Below, piece after piece: positions 37,992-48,074 of a stretch of 64,000 nucleotides of DNA. The notes beneath the pieces are model-generated. The model was not told where the DNA came from and did not search any database. It saw only the letters and a program-made list of their open reading frames with translations. The first letter of the stretch is position 1. Every line of letters starts with the position of its first letter. The stretch spans positions 124,001-188,000 of the forward strand of contig JAXGQD010000006.1 in assembly GCA_040766665.1 (NCBI GenBank), in the 5' to 3' direction. The DNA is from JAXGQD01 sp040766665. Lineage in GTDB: Bacteria > Bacillota > Clostridia > Saccharofermentanales > Fastidiosipilaceae. The translations under genes were made by a program, and so were the position numbers.

Positions 37992-38482
37992 GCATCGACC
38001 TCAAAGTTGAGGCTAATGCTCTTGAGATGAGGTTCCAGGCGGCGCAAGCGCACATCCGCACGTTCCAACATGCGTTTGGAAACCATGTTGGCGGGGGTAC
38101 CGCTGTATTTATCCGAAAGATAAACCACTTCACTGATGCCTGATTGGATGATGGCTTTGGCACACTCGTTGCAAGGAAAGAGCGCAACGTAAATGGAACA
38201 GCCGGCCAAGCTGGTACCCAGATTATTTAAAATTGCATTGAGCTCCGCATGGCAGACATAGGGATATTTCGTCTCGGCATAATCCCCCTCGCGTTCCCAG
38301 GACACATCGTCATCGGACGTGCCGCGCGGCATGCCGTTATAACCTGTCGAAATAATCTTCTTGTCCTTATTAACAATGCAAGCACCGACTTGAGTGCTGG
38401 GATCCTTGCTACGTTCGGCAGCTAAAAGGGCCACGCCCATAAAATATTCGTCCCAACTGATATAGTTACTGCGTTTCGGCAT
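37988..38482 (-). CDS. dCMP deaminase (ComEB-type)
   Basis: The 164-residue zinc deaminase has the CHAELNAI site (His ligand and proton-shuttle Glu) and PCNECAKAI (two Cys ligands). These and the SKDPSTQVGACIV and GYNGMPRG segments are typical of deoxycytidylate deaminase, which makes dUMP for dTTP synthesis. GGAGG precedes the ATG. Confidence 0.87.
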   Translation of the reverse strand: MPKRSNYISWDEYFMGVALLAAERSKDPSTQVGACIVNKDKKIISTGYNGMPRGTSDDDVSWEREGDYAETKYPYVCHAELNAILNNLGTSLAGCSIYVALFPCNECAKAIIQSGISEVVYLSDKYSGTPANMVSKRMLERADVRLRRLEPHLKSISLNFEVDA

Positions 38483-38694
38483 TGACGTACCTCCGTGGCG
38501 CGCAGATTTGCGCGTCTACCACACATTATAACGGTCGTGTACAGACTGAGAAAGGCAAAAAGCCCGCCGTTTACCGAAAAGCATTTAAGAAAGTATTAAG
38601 ACTTGCATAAAACAGCGGCTCTCTTGACTTGCTTTATTTTGCCTGCCTGATTATCCTTGCGTTTGAAGAAGAAATACAAAGGACAAACGAGAGC

Positions 38695-39558
38695 ATGGAA
38701 CGAGCACATCTGACGGAAACCAAGCGCCTGGTGGTCAAGGTCGGCACATCGACAATCACCCATCACGACGGCGCGCTGAACCTGGAAAACATCGAACACC
38801 TATGCCGCATGTTGGTGAATCAGAAGCACAAAGGCCGTGAGGTAGTGCTGGTGACATCGGGTGCGATTGCGGTCGGTCTGCATCGTCTGCGCCTGCGCCA
38901 ACGCCCCGAAAGCCTGCGTGAAAAACAGGCCATCGCCGCCATCGGTCAGGTTGATTTAATGAATATCTACAGCCGTTTTCTGGCTGAATATGACCAAAAC
39001 TGTGCGCAAATCCTAATGACCCGAGGTGATGTGGATGACCCGCAGACGCTCGAAAACATCACCAACACTTTTGACGCGCTGTTGGAACTCGATGTCCTGC
39101 CCATCGTCAATGAAAACGATACCGTTTCCACAACCGAGGTGATGTTCAATGGCACCTTCGGCGACAACGACAGCCTTTCTGCTATTGTGGCGCGCATCGT
39201 CCATGCCGACACTTTGATTTTGCTCTCGGACATTGAAGGCCTCTATGATTGCGACCCTCATCTCAATGAAGACGCCCGTTTCATCTCGACGGTGGAAGCA
39301 GTCGACGAAGACATCATGCTGACCGCAGGCGGGCAAGGCTCTTGGCGCGGAACTGGAGGCATGATTTCAAAATTAAATGCGGCAAAAGTCGCCAGCGCGG
39401 CCGGCATCGACATGATCATCACCCACGGCAACAAGCCCAATGACGTTAACCGCATCCTGGACGGCGAAGAAATCGGTACTTGGTTCATTCCTAGCAGAAA
39501 AGAAGTTATTGAAGAAGACGAATTCTTGAATGTTAACAGTGAAATATTAGAACAGTAG
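38695..39558 (+). CDS. proB: Glutamate 5-kinase
   Basis: The 287-residue amino-acid kinase has KRLVVKVGTSTI, VTSGAIAVG, VNENDTVS, FGDNDSLSA and the GGMISKLNAAKVA motif. It catalyses the first step of proline synthesis. The C-terminal PUA domain found in some ProB proteins is absent. ATG at 38695 fits the family start; the frame is open upstream to 38629 but that part is hydrophobic and unsupported. No proA follows. It is the last gene of the GC-richer backbone. Confidence 0.87.
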   Translation: MERAHLTETKRLVVKVGTSTITHHDGALNLENIEHLCRMLVNQKHKGREVVLVTSGAIAVGLHRLRLRQRPESLREKQAIAAIGQVDLMNIYSRFLAEYDQNCAQILMTRGDVDDPQTLENITNTFDALLELDVLPIVNENDTVSTTEVMFNGTFGDNDSLSAIVARIVHADTLILLSDIEGLYDCDPHLNEDARFISTVEAVDEDIMLTAGGQGSWRGTGGMISKLNAAKVASAAGIDMIITHGNKPNDVNRILDGEEIGTWFIPSRKEVIEEDEFLNVNSEILEQ

Positions 39559-39654
39559 AAATCTCTAATACTAGCAAGATACAAAAACCAAAATCCAAAA
39601 TAAAAATACGTCGTTTACTGTTTCAGTAATTATTTCGGAATGATTTTCGACCTG

Positions 39655-39683
39655 TTGACAGTCAATAGTAGCGGTGCTAATAT
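39655..39683 (+). promoter_or_regulatory. Promoter P1 with TAATATATTA palindrome
   Basis: TTGACA at 39655-39660, a 17-base spacer and TAATAT at 39678-39683 make a strong sigma-A promoter 70 bases before the first aminotransferase. The -10 is part of the perfect palindrome TAATATATTA (39678-39687), found at other promoters of the cluster and a candidate operator for the GntR-type regulator at 60081. Confidence 0.7.
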
Positions 39684-39752
39684 ATTAATGTACAAACGCT
39701 TTTGTGTTAAATATGTGTTCCGTGCCCCTATTTCATTAAAAGGAGAATCGAC

Positions 39753-41168
39753 ATGTCAAAGAAAGTTTACCAGGAATTACTCGAGTCTATTCAAAATAAT
39801 CCAAAGACCACACCAAAAAACAAGGAGTTTTTGGAACAGTTTTTAACCTTGGAACACCCCGGCGATGTTTTATTTACGAAATGGTCAAATCCACCAATTA
39901 TGAAGCGTGGGGAAGGTATCGATATATGGGATGTAGATGGTAAACACTATATTGACTGTATTACAGGTATGTCTTGCATGAATATAGGTCATTCAGATAA
40001 ACGTATTGCAGATGCAATGCATGATCAGTATATGAATGAATTAGATAACTGGTTCGACTTTCCTTCACCGGAACGATTGAGACTCGCACAAAGATTGATT
40101 GATTTAGCTCCGGGAGATTATCGTAAGCGTGTTCGTTTTGCCTTGTCCGGATCGGACGCGGTTGAAAACGCTATTAGAATTGCGCGCTACCATACAAAGA
40201 AGACGCAAATTATCTCCTTTTATGGTGGGTACCATGGCCAAAATACGGCAACGATGGGTTTGACCGGTGCCGGTAGCATGCATCGTTGGTATAATCCGGT
40301 CCCTTCGCAGGATAATGGCATTGAACGTTTTGCTTACCCGTATTGCTATCAATGTGTTTATGACAAGGAACCTGAAACATGTGAGTTCTTTTGTATGAAA
40401 GCCATCGAAAAGCTTATGGATTCTTCACAAACCAGTTTGGGTAATCCGTCTGCAGGAGTCAATAATATTGCTGCAATGATTGTTGAACCTTGTCAAAGTT
40501 CTGCGGGATATGTTGTTCCCCCACTTGGTTTCTTGAAAAAGCTGCGTGAGATGGCAGATAAGTATGGATTTATCTTGATTTTTGATGAAATACAAACCGG
40601 AATGGGTCGCACGGGTAAGATGTTTGCTTGTGAGCATGAGGGTGTTGCTCCTGATATTCTCCTGATTGGTAAGGCGTTGGGCGCCGGCATACCTATGAGT
40701 GCTGTTGTGGGTCGCGCAGAATATTTCGAGGATACTGCCCCCGGATTCATTTGTTCGACGTATGCGGGTTACTCAATGGGCTGTCGTGTAGGCAATACGG
40801 TATTAGATATTATCGAGGAAGATAATCTTCTTGAAAAATGCACCGCTTCGGGTGAATATGTAGAGTCATTGCTTACAGAGTTTATTAAAAAGCATCCTAG
40901 TTTGGGCTCTTACTCAAGAAGAGGGGTGTTCCTTGGTCTGGAATTTGTTATGGACAGAGAAAAGAGAACGCCAGCCAGAAAACTCACACCAGAATTAGTT
41001 GACAATCTTCGTGAAGCGGGTTTGTTGGCACAACTCAATGGCTATTACGGCAACCGAATTTCGTTCATTCCTCCGATTTCTGTAACGCCTGAGAACTGGG
41101 ACGATATTTTTGCCATCTTGGAAACAGAAGTGTCAAAAATTGAAGAAAAATATGGACTGACTTCCTAA
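39753..41168 (+). CDS. Class III aminotransferase 1
   Basis: The 471-residue PLP enzyme has SGSDAVENAIRIAR, FYGGYHGQN, DEIQTGMGRTGKMFA and the PLP lysine K307 in IGKALGAGIPMS. A CX2CX8CX3C cysteine cluster sits in the middle (around residues 198-216). Relatives act on omega-amines such as GABA, beta-alanine and aminocyclitols. A paralogue with the same cysteine pattern is at 48157. AAGGAG precedes the ATG. It heads the catabolic cluster, ahead of the transhydrogenase genes. Confidence 0.82.
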   Translation: MSKKVYQELLESIQNNPKTTPKNKEFLEQFLTLEHPGDVLFTKWSNPPIMKRGEGIDIWDVDGKHYIDCITGMSCMNIGHSDKRIADAMHDQYMNELDNWFDFPSPERLRLAQRLIDLAPGDYRKRVRFALSGSDAVENAIRIARYHTKKTQIISFYGGYHGQNTATMGLTGAGSMHRWYNPVPSQDNGIERFAYPYCYQCVYDKEPETCEFFCMKAIEKLMDSSQTSLGNPSAGVNNIAAMIVEPCQSSAGYVVPPLGFLKKLREMADKYGFILIFDEIQTGMGRTGKMFACEHEGVAPDILLIGKALGAGIPMSAVVGRAEYFEDTAPGFICSTYAGYSMGCRVGNTVLDIIEEDNLLEKCTASGEYVESLLTEFIKKHPSLGSYSRRGVFLGLEFVMDREKRTPARKLTPELVDNLREAGLLAQLNGYYGNRISFIPPISVTPENWDDIFAILETEVSKIEEKYGLTS

Positions 41169-41257
41169 CGAGAACAAGTTTTAATAACAACCCCCGAACC
41201 TGAGTACTTACTATAGGCTATTTTTAGCACGTCAAAATTATGAAGGAGAAGAAGTAT

Positions 41258-42421
41258 ATGAAAATCGGAGTCCCTAAAGAAATCATGAAAGATGAAGCAA
41301 GGGTAGCTGCCAGTCCTGAGACGGTAAAAAAAATGAGCGATGCAGGCTGGACAGTCTATATAGAAAATAATGCTGGATTAGGTGCCCATTACACGAACGA
41401 AGAGTATGTGACAGCCGGTGCAACAATCATTGATGATGCCCAAGAGTTGTATGATCTATCCGAATTAATACTCAAGGTCAAAGAACCGCAATTCAATCAA
41501 GAAAAACAAAAAGATGAAGTTGATATGATGCACAAGGGTCAAATGCTGATTACCTTTATTCACCCTGCTTCTCCGATAAACCATAATATGGTAAGAAAAA
41601 TGGCAAACAACGGTGTAAATAGCATTACACTTGATGGGATTCCGAGAATTTCTAGGGCACAGAACATGGATGCTTTAACGTCAATGAGCACTTGTGCTGG
41701 CTACAAAGGGATTTTGATGGCTGCAAATTATTTGCCGAAGTTTATTCCTCAAATCTTTTCAGCGGTCGGTATGATGAAACCTCTTAATGCATTGATAATT
41801 GGCTCTGGTGTTGGTGGTTTGCAAGCCATCGCTACAGCAAAACGTCTTGGTGCCCAAGTTTATGCCGCTGACATAAGACCGGATGCCATCGAACAGGCAA
41901 AATCGCTCGGTGCGAAAGTAGTAGACCTAAGCATTCCGGCTTCAGAGGCGGTGGGTGAAGGTGGTTATGCCCAAGAATTATCCGCCGATTTATTGGCTGT
42001 GGAACGCGAGCAACTCGCCAAAGTCTTACCCGATATGGATATCGTATTCTGTTCCGCCCTCGTTCCGGGCAAAGAAGCGCCGATATTGATTAGTCCTGAA
42101 ATGCTGAAAACAATGAAATCAGGTTCGGTCATCGTAGATATTTCCATTGACCAAGGTGGAAACTGCGCTAGTACGGTATCCGGTGAAATAGCAAAAGTTG
42201 ACCAAATCACAATTATTGGGACAAAAAACATTCCCGGTCTCCTCCCTGTCAGTTCTACTTGGATGTTTGCACAAAACATGTTTAACCTGATCAACTATTT
42301 GATTAAAGACGGAGAGCTGGTTTTAGATCGAAGTGATGAGATTATCGAGAAGTCACTTTGTACCATAAACGGAGAGATTGTCCATAAAGGCGCGCTGGAA
42401 GCGATGGCCACTCACAAGTAA
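41258..42421 (+). CDS. pntA: NAD(P) transhydrogenase alpha subunit, NAD-binding domain I
   Basis: The 387-residue protein has the alanine dehydrogenase/PNT fold with VPKEIMKDEARVAASP, PRISRAQNMDALTSMST, the dinucleotide motif GSGVGGLQAIATAKRLGA and DIRPD. This is the separate PntAA form lacking membrane helices. ATG at 41258 is 9 bases after GGAG; the earlier ATG at 41240 includes that site and is rejected. With PntAB and PntB it forms the proton-translocating transhydrogenase. Confidence 0.87.
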   Translation: MKIGVPKEIMKDEARVAASPETVKKMSDAGWTVYIENNAGLGAHYTNEEYVTAGATIIDDAQELYDLSELILKVKEPQFNQEKQKDEVDMMHKGQMLITFIHPASPINHNMVRKMANNGVNSITLDGIPRISRAQNMDALTSMSTCAGYKGILMAANYLPKFIPQIFSAVGMMKPLNALIIGSGVGGLQAIATAKRLGAQVYAADIRPDAIEQAKSLGAKVVDLSIPASEAVGEGGYAQELSADLLAVEREQLAKVLPDMDIVFCSALVPGKEAPILISPEMLKTMKSGSVIVDISIDQGGNCASTVSGEIAKVDQITIIGTKNIPGLLPVSSTWMFAQNMFNLINYLIKDGELVLDRSDEIIEKSLCTINGEIVHKGALEAMATHK

Positions 42422-42431
42422 AGGTGAAGTC

Positions 42432-42731
42432 ATGCAACAACTGTTTTTAGTCTTGATTTTTTTGGTGGCGACTTGGGCGGGATATAAAATCATTAACAGA
42501 GTCCCGAGCTTGTTACATACCCCCCTGATGTCAGGTATGAATGCCTTTTCCGGTGTGACGGTCTTAGGGTGCTTGCTTGTAACCGCAACGGCAGTCCATT
42601 GGGAGAGTAAAATTCTCGGTGTTATTGCGATTGTACTGGCCATGATTAATGTGGCGGGTGGCTTTGCTGTCACCCATCGAATGTTAAGAATGTTTCACAG
42701 AAAAGGAAATCAGAAGAGCAATGATGAATAG
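42432..42731 (+). CDS. pntAB: NAD(P) transhydrogenase alpha subunit, membrane part
   Basis: The 99-residue protein has three membrane helices and the characteristic TPLMSGMNAFSGV motif with PxLxTPLM preceding it. It supplies part of the proton channel domain II. ATG at 42432 follows AAGGTGA, ten bases after the pntAA stop; its end overlaps pntB by 11 bases. Confidence 0.85.
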   Translation: MQQLFLVLIFLVATWAGYKIINRVPSLLHTPLMSGMNAFSGVTVLGCLLVTATAVHWESKILGVIAIVLAMINVAGGFAVTHRMLRMFHRKGNQKSNDE

Positions 42732-44846
42732 TTTTTTGCCACAGTTTACTTTACAAAGCAGTAAGCTGTTAAGCGTGATGGGGATACCACTGCGCTCTGC
42801 CCTCTATTTCACGGCAGTAGCAATCTTAGTGGCGATGGTACTTTTCGGTATCTCTCGTATGTCCAAAGTAGAAACGGCAGTGAGCGGAAATCAAATCGGG
42901 ACCGTCTCTATGCTTTTAGCGATCGTCCTTACTCTATGGTATTTTGACATTTTTCGCTGGGCGGAATTATGGATAGGTTTGCTTATTGGTAGCGCTCTAG
43001 GCTTGTTACTTGCTAAAAAAGTCAAGATGATTGAAATGCCAGAAATGGTGGGCTTGTTCAATGGCTTTGGTGGCTTAGCTTCGATGATAGCGGCTATTCT
43101 GGTCTTACAGCAACAAAACCTTCAACTAAGCGGTGGTTGGGAACAGATGTTTGCTATAGCAACATCCGGTTTAGCGATTTTTGTTGGTGGTGTTACTTGG
43201 TTAGGAAGTGTCATAGCTGCTGCGAAATTGCATAAGCTGATTTCTCAGAGACCACGTGTTTTTAAGCATCATCAAGTTTGGATGATTTTAAGCCTTGTGA
43301 TTTCTCTAATAACAATCGTTTTAATGATGATTCCATCTTTTAATACCCCCTTAGGTAAAACACTGAACATTATTGTGGCGGTAGTGAGCTCTCAAGTTTT
43401 CGGTTACTTTTTTGCCATCCGCGTGGGTGGAGCGGACATGCCCATCACCATATCCCTACTTAACTCCTTCTCCGGGGTAGCCGGCTCCATAGCCGGTATG
43501 GCAATAATGGACCCTTTGCTGGTTGTGGTGGGTGGTATCGTCGGCGCATCCGGTATTATTTTGACGCAGATCATGTGTCGAGCCATGAACCGCAAGCTTA
43601 TGGACATCCTGTTAGGCAAAACCACAGCGCTAGCTCCGGCTAAACCTACCATAGTAGAGGTTGTTACGGAGACTACGGCAACAGTAGAATCAATAGCTGT
43701 TGATCAAGAAAAGGTAAACTCTGACACTACTGTAAATACGGTTGAGGACTCGATGCAGTTAAGTGCCGATTGGCTCTCGAAGCAGAGAATATTTTTATCG
43801 TACCCGGTTATGGGATGGCTTTGTCTCAAGCTCAAAACAGTTTGAAAAATTTGGTCAGTTTTTTGGAAGATCAAGGCAAAACAGTGCGTTACGCCATCCA
43901 CCCTGTGGCAGGACGAATGCCCGGTCACATGAATGTATTGTTAGCAGAAGTGGACATTCCCTATGATAATCTCTTGGAAATGGACGAAGCTAATCCTATG
44001 TTTAAAGAAACAGACGTAACACTGGTAGTTGGCGCAAATGATGTAGTGAATCCCGCAGCGAATACAGCGGTTGGCACACCAATCTACGGCATGCCGGTGC
44101 TCTCAATACAGGACTCTAAACATATCATTATCTGTAATATGGACGATGCTCCTGGCTATGCAGGCGTTGATAACCCTCTGTATAAAGAGGCTCAGGATTC
44201 TTCTGAACAAGTGCTCTTTGTTAAAGGTGATGCTAAGGATAATTTGGATAAAATTTCCACTAAGTTATCTGAGCTAAAGGCTACAGCACAGAGCGATGAA
44301 AGATTGCCTCTTTCTGATAAAGATTTTGTCCATGAAGCCGCACAATGGTTACAGGAAGCAAAGCAACTTATTGTGGTGCCAGGCTACGGTCTAGCGGTTT
44401 CTCAAGCCCAAAGTCATTTAAAAGCACTTATTGATCAGCTCGAGAAAAGTGGCGTTGAAGTGGAATATGCCATTCATCCGGTTGCCGGTCGGATGCCAGG
44501 CCATATGAATGTACTCCTAGCAGAGGTCGATGTGCCTTATGAAAAACTAAAGGAGATGGAAGAAGTTAATCCCAAGTTCGCTGAAGCCGATGTCGTTTTG
44601 GCTATCGGAGCAAATGATGTGATTAATCCTGCAGCAAATACCGAAGTGGGAACACCGATTTATGGAATGCCTGTTTTACATGTTGATCAAGGCAAAAGAA
44701 TCATTATCTGTAATTTTGACATGAACCCCGGCTATGCAGGAGTAGATAATCCGTTATATAAAGCAGCAAACCAAGCGGGCAGTAAAGTACTTGCTCTCAT
44801 AGGTGACGCGAAAGAATCCATTCAGCAATTGGCTGCTGCTCTGTAG
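42721..44846 (+). CDS. pntB: NAD(P) transhydrogenase beta subunit with duplicated domain III (frame interrupted)
   Basis: The N-terminal part (about 1-310) is the multi-helix membrane domain II. The C-terminus carries two tandem NADP(H)-binding domains: one from about residue 355 and one from about 549, each with VPGYG(M/L)A(L/V)SQAQ, YAIHPVAGRMPGHMNVLLAE, GANDV(V/I)NPAANT and PGYAGVDNPLY. Normal PntB has one such domain and about 460 residues; this one is about 708. The KRS stretch before GYAGV, which binds the NADP 2'-phosphate in characterised enzymes, is CNMD and CNFD here. One base is missing near 43777. Confidence 0.85.
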
Positions 44847-45069
44847 GATTCGGGAGATTTGTAACTTAAGTTAAATCCCACAAATTTGAGAGCCACTTAG
44901 AATGTACTACTTTGGTATAATGCAAATAATGATGATTTTAATGATAATAAAAAGTGGTCATAGTAGCTTTTGCAAGAAGTCCATATTGCTGTAAATGTTA
45001 TCGCTAAACCGTCAAGCAAGTGTAACGAGGATGAGGAATGATTAATCGCCAAGGATAAGGAGAATCAGC

Positions 45070-45861
45070 ATGTATATCGAAAAAAAAGTAACTAGAGGGT
45101 ACAACGAGTACACAGATATTGATGTAAATGATGGGTCAGGATCTTTAATGGATGTGGGACTATTGGTATTAGAAGCTGGAGATAGCTATGAATTCTATAG
45201 TGAGAACAAAGAGAGTTCTTGGTTGATGTTTGTTGGTCAGGCAACAGTCGAGTATGATGGCAAAACTGTAGAAATGAATCGTCCGAACCCATTTGATTAC
45301 AATCCCTGGTGTATGTTGATGTCAGCAGGCCAACGTTGCATTTTAAGAGCACAAAGTCATTCAGAGTTTTATGTTCAGGCAACATATAATGACAATAAGT
45401 ATGGCACATACCTCTATACTCCTGAAACAACCGATACATGGAGGCGAGGCGCAGATGGCGAACTCAACAATCTGATGAAACGCGACGTCAGGACTTGCTA
45501 TGATTACACAAATGCACCATTCTCGAAAATGGTTTTAGGCGAAGTCGTTAATTTACCGGGCCGTTGGTCGAGTTACCCTCCCCATGCCCATCCTCAACCC
45601 GAAGTCTATTTCTATTATTTTGAGAAACCAATGGGCTTTGGTGCCGGTTGGGCTGATGGAGAGCTTCATGAGTTACACCATCATGGAGCACTTATTATCA
45701 CAAAAGAAGTGCATCCTCAGGTTATGGCTCCAGGTTATGCATGTTGCTATGCATGGGGAATAAGACATTTTGATGATAATCCCTGGGAAAAGACCAGAGT
45801 TGACGATCCCGTCCATTCATGGCTATTAGATAATCCTCAGTATTGGGGTATGAATGATTAA
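45070..45861 (+). CDS. KduI/IolB-family cupin isomerase
   Basis: The 263-residue double cupin has the metal-binding motif SYPPHAHPQPEVYFYYF with two His and a Glu, and a fourth ligand in AWGIRH. This fits 5-deoxy-glucuronate isomerase (IolB), which acts in inositol breakdown, or 4-deoxy-5-threo-hexosulose uronate isomerase (KduI). The PPHxHxxxxPExYYY-like pattern favours IolB. GGAGAA precedes the ATG. The neighbouring dehydrogenases fit a cyclitol or uronate pathway. Confidence 0.75.
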   Translation: MYIEKKVTRGYNEYTDIDVNDGSGSLMDVGLLVLEAGDSYEFYSENKESSWLMFVGQATVEYDGKTVEMNRPNPFDYNPWCMLMSAGQRCILRAQSHSEFYVQATYNDNKYGTYLYTPETTDTWRRGADGELNNLMKRDVRTCYDYTNAPFSKMVLGEVVNLPGRWSSYPPHAHPQPEVYFYYFEKPMGFGAGWADGELHELHHHGALIITKEVHPQVMAPGYACCYAWGIRHFDDNPWEKTRVDDPVHSWLLDNPQYWGMND

Positions 45862-45895
45862 ACTAATGCAGTTGAGCATGTAAAAGGCATAACTA

Positions 45896-46630
45896 ATGAA
45901 TAGAAAAGGCAGAACTGCCTTAGTTACAGGTGGCGGGCGAGGGATTGGCCGTGCAATTGCAATACAGTTAGCTAAAGACGGTTATGACGTCATCGTCACC
46001 TATAATACCTCTGTGCAGAAAACCCAGATGTTCACCAAGTCTTATGCTGAGCAAGGATATTCATTGCTTGCTGAACATTGTGATATTTCGCAAACCTATG
46101 CCATCGAAAAATTGTTTTCAACCATCCAATTTAAACATCCACCATTAGCTGTATTGGTAAATAACGCCGCAATTTCGAATACTCTCAGTATTGATGAAAT
46201 TGATGAATACGAGTGGGATAAAATGTTGGATACTAACTTAAAGTCTGTTTTCTTTTGTAGCAAAAAGGCTTTTCAGCTGATGCGAAATGAGAATTATGGC
46301 AGAATAATCAGCCTTTCGTCTATAGCAGGTCAACGAGGTGGGCATTATTCGGCTGCCCATTATACTGCAGCCAAAGGTGGAGTCATGAGCATGATGAAAT
46401 CTTTTGCATTGTCCGGAGCGCCATTTAACATAACCGCCAACTGCGTTTCACCGGGTGTTGTAAAAACAGAAATGTCAGAGCAGGAAGGAATTGGAATTTC
46501 CGGCATTCCCTTGAACAGGATGGCTTATCCTGAAGAAATAGCCCACGCCGTTTCTTTTCTTGCAGCAGAAGAATCTGCTTATATCACAGGTGTTACTCTT
46601 GATGTCAACGGCGGACAACTTATGCGCTAA
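45896..46630 (+). CDS. SDR family oxidoreductase 1
   Basis: The 244-residue classical short-chain dehydrogenase has TGGGRGIGRA, NNAA, the catalytic Ser in ISLSSIAG, YTAAK and the C-terminal SAYITGVTLDVNGG. It resembles FabG-type reductases, but the setting suggests oxidation or reduction of a sugar-derived ketone. It starts 34 bases after the cupin gene. Confidence 0.8.
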   Translation: MNRKGRTALVTGGGRGIGRAIAIQLAKDGYDVIVTYNTSVQKTQMFTKSYAEQGYSLLAEHCDISQTYAIEKLFSTIQFKHPPLAVLVNNAAISNTLSIDEIDEYEWDKMLDTNLKSVFFCSKKAFQLMRNENYGRIISLSSIAGQRGGHYSAAHYTAAKGGVMSMMKSFALSGAPFNITANCVSPGVVKTEMSEQEGIGISGIPLNRMAYPEEIAHAVSFLAAEESAYITGVTLDVNGGQLMR

Positions 46631-46659
46631 GCAATGCTAAAACAGCAGAGGAAAGAATC

Positions 46660-47757
46660 ATGAACGAAATAAATGTCGGTATTATAGGCTGTGGACGGGT
46701 AGCATTAGAAAAACATTTACCGGGTTTGACGGCTATTGAAGGAGTCAACGTAATTGCCTTTCATAATACCAGCAGAAGCAAGGCGGAACACGCTGCTGCT
46801 CAGTTTGGAGCACCCGGAGCACAAGTTTATGACAGTCCTGAAGCGCTCTTTAGAAATAAGGATATTGATGTTGTGCACATTTGCACTAATGCCAATACAC
46901 ATGCTGAGTTGAGTATCATGGCAATGGAGGCAGGTAAGCACGTGATGTGCGAAAAGCCCATGGCATCCAATATGGTTGAAGCTCAGAACATGCTGGATAC
47001 TTCCCAAAAAACCGATAAAAAATTATCCATAGCATGCCAAAATCGCTTTAGAGAGGATAGTTTGTTTCTTAAAAAAGTCTGTGAAGAGGGTGATCTAGGT
47101 GAAATATATTTCGCCAAAGCTATCGCTTTGCGGCGCAGGGCAGTTCCGCAATGGCTCTTGCTGAGCGAAGCAGAACAAGGTGGCGGACCATTATTAGATA
47201 TTGGTACACATGCATTAGATCTCACCTTATGGATGATGGATAACTTTAAGCCTAAAATGGTTGTTGGCAGTCATTATCGGAAACTGGCTGGAAGGAAGGA
47301 TGAACCCAATTTATGGGGAGCCTGGGATCCCCATAAATTCTTTATCCCGGAGTCTGCTTTTGCTTTTATTCAGATGCAAGACGGAGCAACCGTAATGCTC
47401 GAGTCAAGCTGGGCATTGAATATTCGCGAAACTGGCGAAGCCAGAACTTTGCTCTGTGGAACCAAGGGTGGGGCAGACATGTCTGACGGGCTTTGGTTGA
47501 ATGGTTCTACTCATGGAAGCTTATATGAAAAACATATGAGTTTCGATAAGCATCTCAATTTCGGTATTAACAAATTTGATTACTCAGATCATAGCTTTTA
47601 TGGATATTCAGCTTACGCAGAAGCACAGTCATGGATAGATTGTGTAAGAAATGATACGGAACCTGTAGTTAAAGCCGATGAAGCCTTTATTGTTTTTAAA
47701 ATATTAGAGGCGATAAAAACGTCTGCTCAAACCGGTAAGCCAGTATATTTTGAATGA
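46660..47757 (+). CDS. Gfo/Idh/MocA family dehydrogenase
   Basis: The 365-residue protein begins IIGCGRVALEKHLPGL (Rossmann fold), has the catalytic EKPMASN lysine motif and the GTHALDL His, and a C-terminal substrate domain. The family includes inositol 2-dehydrogenase (IolG) and the rhizopine protein MocA. The substrate is probably a cyclitol, pyranose or related polyol. GAGGAAA precedes the ATG. Confidence 0.82.
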   Translation: MNEINVGIIGCGRVALEKHLPGLTAIEGVNVIAFHNTSRSKAEHAAAQFGAPGAQVYDSPEALFRNKDIDVVHICTNANTHAELSIMAMEAGKHVMCEKPMASNMVEAQNMLDTSQKTDKKLSIACQNRFREDSLFLKKVCEEGDLGEIYFAKAIALRRRAVPQWLLLSEAEQGGGPLLDIGTHALDLTLWMMDNFKPKMVVGSHYRKLAGRKDEPNLWGAWDPHKFFIPESAFAFIQMQDGATVMLESSWALNIRETGEARTLLCGTKGGADMSDGLWLNGSTHGSLYEKHMSFDKHLNFGINKFDYSDHSFYGYSAYAEAQSWIDCVRNDTEPVVKADEAFIVFKILEAIKTSAQTGKPVYFE

Positions 47758-48074
47758 CGTAATAAGAAGGATTAATACAGAATACTCGGAGCTAGTAAAA
47801 ATTTAACAGAGTTAACTGATAGCCTGTTACTCTTCAATAAAGGTAGTACCGACTTTTTAACTTCAAGAGCGCTTATTATCATTTGAAAGAGCTGAGTAAT
47901 GCTCAAAGAGTTTTGTATCACTTACTTAATTACAAGTGTGAGATTTGAATAGAATTATATTGACATAATATTTAATGGATTAACTTGTTCTAATACAACT
48001 GGTTCATATATCATTTACTTGTAAAAAATAACAAAAGATTCGCAAATTGTGTGTTTTGAATTGTGAAAATACAC
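47758..48074. other. AT-rich intergenic gap
   Basis: No gene or clear terminator is seen between the Gfo/Idh/MocA gene and promoter P2. The sequence is strongly A/T-rich with several imperfect inverted repeats but no convincing hairpin plus T run. Confidence 0.5.

Noticed and set aside
38629..38694. Earlier start for proB
   Set aside because: It would add 22 mostly hydrophobic residues not found in ProB and has no ribosome binding site.
44847..44900. Possible terminator after pntB around AACTTAAGTT
   Set aside because: A partial palindrome is visible but the stem is A/T-rich and no T run follows.
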